From contig JAHZCM010000094.1 in NCBI GenBank assembly GCA_019422905.1, forward strand, positions 1 to 7,670: a stretch of 7,670 nucleotides of DNA, written 5' to 3'. The notes under the pieces are model-generated. The model was given only the letters and a program-made list of their open reading frames with translations. It ran no database searches and was not told where the DNA came from. Source of the stretch: Oscillospiraceae bacterium. GTDB lineage: Bacteria; Bacillota; Clostridia; Oscillospirales; Acutalibacteraceae. Both the position numbers and the translations under genes were made by a program. Below are positions 5,043-7,670 of this stretch, piece after piece (positions within the stretch are counted from its first letter, which is position 1; each line of letters begins with the position of its first letter).

Positions 5043-5981
5043 ATGCCGTTTACACAGACGCCGATTCCCGGCAGGCAACTGCAAAATGTGCTTCCGGCGG
5101 GTACGGCGCTTATTTTGGAGGGCGGCGGCCTGCGCGGCTATTACAGCTCGGGCGTGATGGAGGCTTTTCTGGAAAAGGACATCCTGTTTCCGTATATCAT
5201 CGGAGTTTCGGCGGGCGCGGCAAACGCGCTCTCCTACATTTCCGGGCAGCCGATGCGCTCGCGCCAGATCATTGAGCATTATGTGGGCAGCCCGGAATAT
5301 GTGAGCAAGCGGAACTTTCTCAAAACCGGCTCCATGTTCGGCTTCGATTACATATTCCGAACGGTTCCGGAGCAGCATATTCAATTTGACTGGGAGGCGT
5401 ACAAAGCGCAGAAAACCCGCTTTCTGACCGGCGCGATGAACTGTGTGGACGGCAAAACCGTGTGGTTTGAAAAAGAGGAGATCACGCCACCTTTTGCGGC
5501 GACAATGGCCTCCTGCTCCGTGCCGATTCTCACAAAAATCCAGCATTTTAAGGACTATGATCTGCTGGACGGCGGCATTACCGACCCGATCCCCATTGAA
5601 AAATCGATTGCGGACGGCAACCGCTTTCACGTGGTCGTGCTGACGCGCAACGCGGGCTATCGCAAGGAGCCGTTCGGGCATGAATCGTTTCTGCGGGTGG
5701 TGTTCCGCAAATATCCGGCCGTTGCGGACGCGATGCTTCGCCGCCATGAAATCTATAACCGTCAGCTTGATTTGTGCGAACGCCTTGAGCGGGAAGGGAA
5801 AGCGGCGATTATCCGGCCGCTCGAGCCGATCCGTGTAGGGCGGACAAGCGCGGATATCCCCTCGCTTCTGGCGCTCCATGACGAGGGCGTGCGTGAGGGG
5901 CGCGCGGCGCTGCCCCGCATTTTCAGCGGCCTGCAAATTCCGCAAGTGCAATCAAGCGATGCGCTTTCCGCTTCTGTATAA
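5043..5981 (+). CDS. Patatin-like phospholipase (YjjU/RssA-type)
   Basis: A 312-residue serine acyl hydrolase predicted to cleave acyl chains from lipids. The patatin signature is complete. The oxyanion loop is GGGLRG (27-32), the nucleophile Ser56 sits in GVSAG (54-58), and the catalytic Asp176 sits in DGGITDPIP (176-184), so the Ser-Asp dyad is intact. No signal peptide or membrane segment is seen, so it is probably cytosolic or peripheral to the membrane; its length fits the small bacterial patatin group. The start at ATG 5043 is set by AAGGAGGG 7 bases upstream; the frame extends back to a TTG at 4992, but that falls in the -35 box. It has its own promoter and is followed after 33 bases by the AraC-type regulator, with no terminator between. 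Physiological substrate is unknown. Confidence 0.9.
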   Translation: MPFTQTPIPGRQLQNVLPAGTALILEGGGLRGYYSSGVMEAFLEKDILFPYIIGVSAGAANALSYISGQPMRSRQIIEHYVGSPEYVSKRNFLKTGSMFGFDYIFRTVPEQHIQFDWEAYKAQKTRFLTGAMNCVDGKTVWFEKEEITPPFAATMASCSVPILTKIQHFKDYDLLDGGITDPIPIEKSIADGNRFHVVVLTRNAGYRKEPFGHESFLRVVFRKYPAVADAMLRRHEIYNRQLDLCERLEREGKAAIIRPLEPIRVGRTSADIPSLLALHDEGVREGRAALPRIFSGLQIPQVQSSDALSASV

Positions 5982-5982
5982 T
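5977..5982 (+). promoter_or_regulatory. Consensus -10 box before the AraC-type gene
   Basis: An exact TATAAT overlaps the patatin stop codon (TAA 5979-5981). No good -35 hexamer lies 16-18 bases upstream. If used, the transcript would start near 5989, giving a 26-base leader with GGAGG at 6003-6007. It may be a regulated internal promoter or chance. Confidence 0.35.
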
Positions 5983-6014
5983 ATAGGCAGAGCGGCCGAA
6001 ACGGAGGCAGACAC

Positions 6015-6989
6015 ATGTATGAGTGGCAGCGGCAAATCCAGATTATGGTGGACGAAATCGACCGGTGCATCCAGAGCCGTAAGGATGAAGCCCTGACGCT
6101 GCGTTCCCTTTCCGGCAGGATGGGATATTCCGAGTTTTATGTTACGAGGAAATTCAGGGAGATCTCCGGCATGACGTTCCGGGATTATCTGCGGCGCAGG
6201 AAGCTCGCCTTTGCGCTCAAGGAGGTGCGCGACACGGAGAAAGGCATTCTCGACATCGCGCTGGACTACGGCTTTTCGTCCCATGAGGCGTTTACCCGGG
6301 CTTTCAAGGATGCTTACGGTATTGCACCGAGCGAGTACCGCAGAAAGCCCGTGCCGGTTGTTCTCCGCACGAAAATTCATCCCTTCGACCGCTACTTTTT
6401 AGGAATCGAGATGGACCGAATGGAAACAGCAAACCGTGTAAAGACGTATTTTGTCACGATACCCGCGCACAAATTTCTGCATATCAAAAACTATGAGAGC
6501 ATCGGGTACTGGGATTTTTGGCAGAAGCAGAGCCAAATTCCGGGACAGGACTGTGAAACGATCTGCGGCCTGCTCGACAGCATCAAGGGCAAGCTGGACG
6601 ACATGGGCGGAAGTGAATCGAACAGCGGCAGCGGGCAGATCATGGCTTTCATGATGGAGCCGCGGGGCAGGGTGTGCAGTTGGGGCATTCCGCTCGCGGA
6701 ATGCTACGGCGTGCGCCTGCCGGCAGACTATCAGGGCGAGGTACCGCCGCAGATGCTGCTCGTGGACGTCCCCGAGGCGGAGTATCTCGTTTTCGAGCAT
6801 GGACCTTTTGACTATGAGACGGAAAACCGCATCGTGGAGGAAAGAATCGAGAAGGCGATGGCGGATTTTGATTACGATGCCGCCGGATGTCGCCGCGATA
6901 CCACGCCCGGCAGAATCGCGTATTTTTACCATGATGCGGCGCGGTACTGGAAATATGTCTGGCCGGTACGCAGGACTTCAGAGGCGTAA
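6015..6989 (+). CDS. AraC-family regulator with GyrI-like effector domain
   Basis: A 324-residue transcription factor. The two-HTH AraC DNA-binding domain is N-terminal: first HTH about 27-51 (LTLRSLSGRMGYSEFYVTRKF), second about 77-110 ending in the family signature DIALDYGFSSHEAF...YGIAPSEYRR. A linker (111-140) joins it to a GyrI-like/AraC-E-bind small-molecule domain (about 141-318, YFVTIPAHKFLHIKNYE to YWKYVWPV), so the domain order is that of Rob-like regulators rather than of AraC itself. The effector is unknown; such domains often bind hydrophobic or cationic compounds, but context suggests a sugar or a lipid signal. ATG 6015 follows GGAGG by 7 bases. It sits 33 bases after the patatin gene and 45 bases before the GH172 gene, which it may regulate. 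Confidence 0.9.
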   Translation: MYEWQRQIQIMVDEIDRCIQSRKDEALTLRSLSGRMGYSEFYVTRKFREISGMTFRDYLRRRKLAFALKEVRDTEKGILDIALDYGFSSHEAFTRAFKDAYGIAPSEYRRKPVPVVLRTKIHPFDRYFLGIEMDRMETANRVKTYFVTIPAHKFLHIKNYESIGYWDFWQKQSQIPGQDCETICGLLDSIKGKLDDMGGSESNSGSGQIMAFMMEPRGRVCSWGIPLAECYGVRLPADYQGEVPPQMLLVDVPEAEYLVFEHGPFDYETENRIVEERIEKAMADFDYDAAGCRRDTTPGRIAYFYHDAARYWKYVWPVRRTSEA

Positions 6990-7034
6990 GGCGGATTTCT
7001 CCGTGTGCAGTCTGAAATTGGGAGGAGAAGGATA

Positions 7035-7670
7035 ATGGCGTTGTACAGAATGCAGAACAGAAAGAGCTTCGGCTTCTCGGCGGAGAATCCGACCGGCACG
7101 AAGGGCGGCGGCACGCACGGCGGAGATTGCGAAAAGCTGCGCCCGTGTATCCAGATTCAGCCGGGAGAGACGGTCACGCTGTGCGACACGGACGGTCCCG
7201 GTATGATTACGCACATCTGGCTTACGGGCTACATCGGACATTCCTTTGTGCTGCGCGCCTATTGGGACGATATGGACAAGCCCTCGGTTGAAGCGCCGGT
7301 CTCGGCGTTCTTCGGCTGTGCGTACGACGAGAATTTCGCGGACCGGGACGGAAATTACCCGGTGCTGAACTCGGCGATGGTGCTCGTTGCGCCCGGGCGC
7401 GGGTATAACTGCTATTGGGAAATGCCGTTTCAAAAGCACTGCCGCATCACGATGGAGAACCGTAGCGGAGAGGCGCAGACGCTCTACTACATGATTTCCG
7501 GCTGGCACGGGGAAATCCCCGCGGACAGCGGCTACTTCCACGCCGCCTACCGGCAGGAGCACCCTGTGCAGAAGGGGCGCGCGTATACCGTGATCGATGG
7601 CATCCGTGGCAAGGGCTGCTTTGCGGGCATGAGCCTTTCGGCCGGCATGAACGGGCACAACACCTGCTGG
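7035..7670 (+). CDS. GH172 (DUF2961) glycoside hydrolase, 3' truncated
   Basis: The first 212 codons of a gene that runs off the window, open with no stop. Family blocks are clear: IQPGETVTLCDTDGPGMITHIW (41-62), FVLRAYWDDMDKPSVEAPVSAFFG (71-94), NCYWEMPFQKHCRITMEN (125-142) and GYFHAAYRQEHPV (166-178). These match DUF2961, now GH172, whose characterised members include the difructose-anhydride-forming alpha-fructofuranosidase of Bifidobacterium dentium and alpha-D-arabinofuranosidases. The catalytic glutamates identified in that family are expected beyond this point and cannot be checked. No signal peptide precedes the domain, so the enzyme is probably cytosolic and acts on imported oligosaccharides. 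Start ATG 7035 follows GGGAGG by 9 bases. The substrate cannot be told from sequence. The preceding AraC-type gene is the likely regulator. Confidence 0.9.
   Translation, partial: MALYRMQNRKSFGFSAENPTGTKGGGTHGGDCEKLRPCIQIQPGETVTLCDTDGPGMITHIWLTGYIGHSFVLRAYWDDMDKPSVEAPVSAFFGCAYDENFADRDGNYPVLNSAMVLVAPGRGYNCYWEMPFQKHCRITMENRSGEAQTLYYMISGWHGEIPADSGYFHAAYRQEHPVQKGRAYTVIDGIRGKGCFAGMSLSAGMNGHNTCW

Noticed and set aside
5019..5951. Minus-strand 310-codon frame opposite the patatin gene
   Set aside because: The plus-strand frame has the complete patatin motifs, a promoter and a ribosome site; the antisense frame has none.
6978..7658. Minus-strand 226-codon frame at the end of the window
   Set aside because: The plus strand encodes clear GH172 blocks across the same bases; the antisense product is low-complexity and Arg/Val/His-rich.

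Overview
The window looks like chromosomal DNA from an anaerobic, high-GC member of the Clostridia, probably a gut Oscillospiraceae/Ruminococcaceae-type organism. This is inferred from strong GGAGG-type ribosome binding sites, sigma-A-like promoters, a two-cluster iron-sulfur protein of the kind common in strict anaerobes, and carbohydrate-active families (GH130_1, GH172) typical of plant-glycan users. No rRNA, tRNA, CRISPR array, transposase or phage gene is visible.

Layout. (1) Positions 1-954 hold the 3' part of an Ord/DapB-like NAD(P)-dependent dehydrogenase, lower in GC than the rest. (2) Positions 955-1519 are a convergent intergenic region. It carries two good intrinsic terminators, one per strand, and a stretch of nested inverted repeats that may be a structured RNA ending at the plus-strand terminator. 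(3) On the minus strand, 4031 down to 1520, are a Crp/Fnr-family regulator, a DUF308/HdeD-like six-helix membrane protein, and a GH130_1 4-O-beta-mannosyl-glucose phosphorylase with its own promoter. (4) The 143-bp divergent region 4032-4174 contains a TGTTG-N6-CAACA dyad. It is centred at about -41.5 from a predicted start of the ferredoxin-like gene on the plus strand and just downstream of the regulator's own predicted start. (5) Plus strand: a ferredoxin-like protein (4175-4873), then a possible 41-residue single-helix membrane peptide whose ATG overlaps the ferredoxin stop. The peptide region doubles as a degenerate 12-bp tandem repeat lying directly upstream of a strong promoter. (6) Plus strand: a patatin-like phospholipase, an AraC-type regulator with a GyrI-like effector domain, and the first 212 codons of a GH172 (DUF2961) glycoside hydrolase, with short gaps and no terminators between them.

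How the parts may work together. The Crp/Fnr regulator probably activates the divergent iron-sulfur gene and represses itself, giving a redox or nitrosative-stress module of the type often linked to hybrid-cluster protein; no hcp gene is in the window. The mannosyl-glucose phosphorylase recovers mannose-1-phosphate and glucose during beta-mannan breakdown. The AraC regulator is a good candidate to control the GH172 gene that follows it. The most novel leads are the candidate structured RNA, the coupled small membrane peptide/12-bp repeat, and the class II-like Crp/Fnr site.
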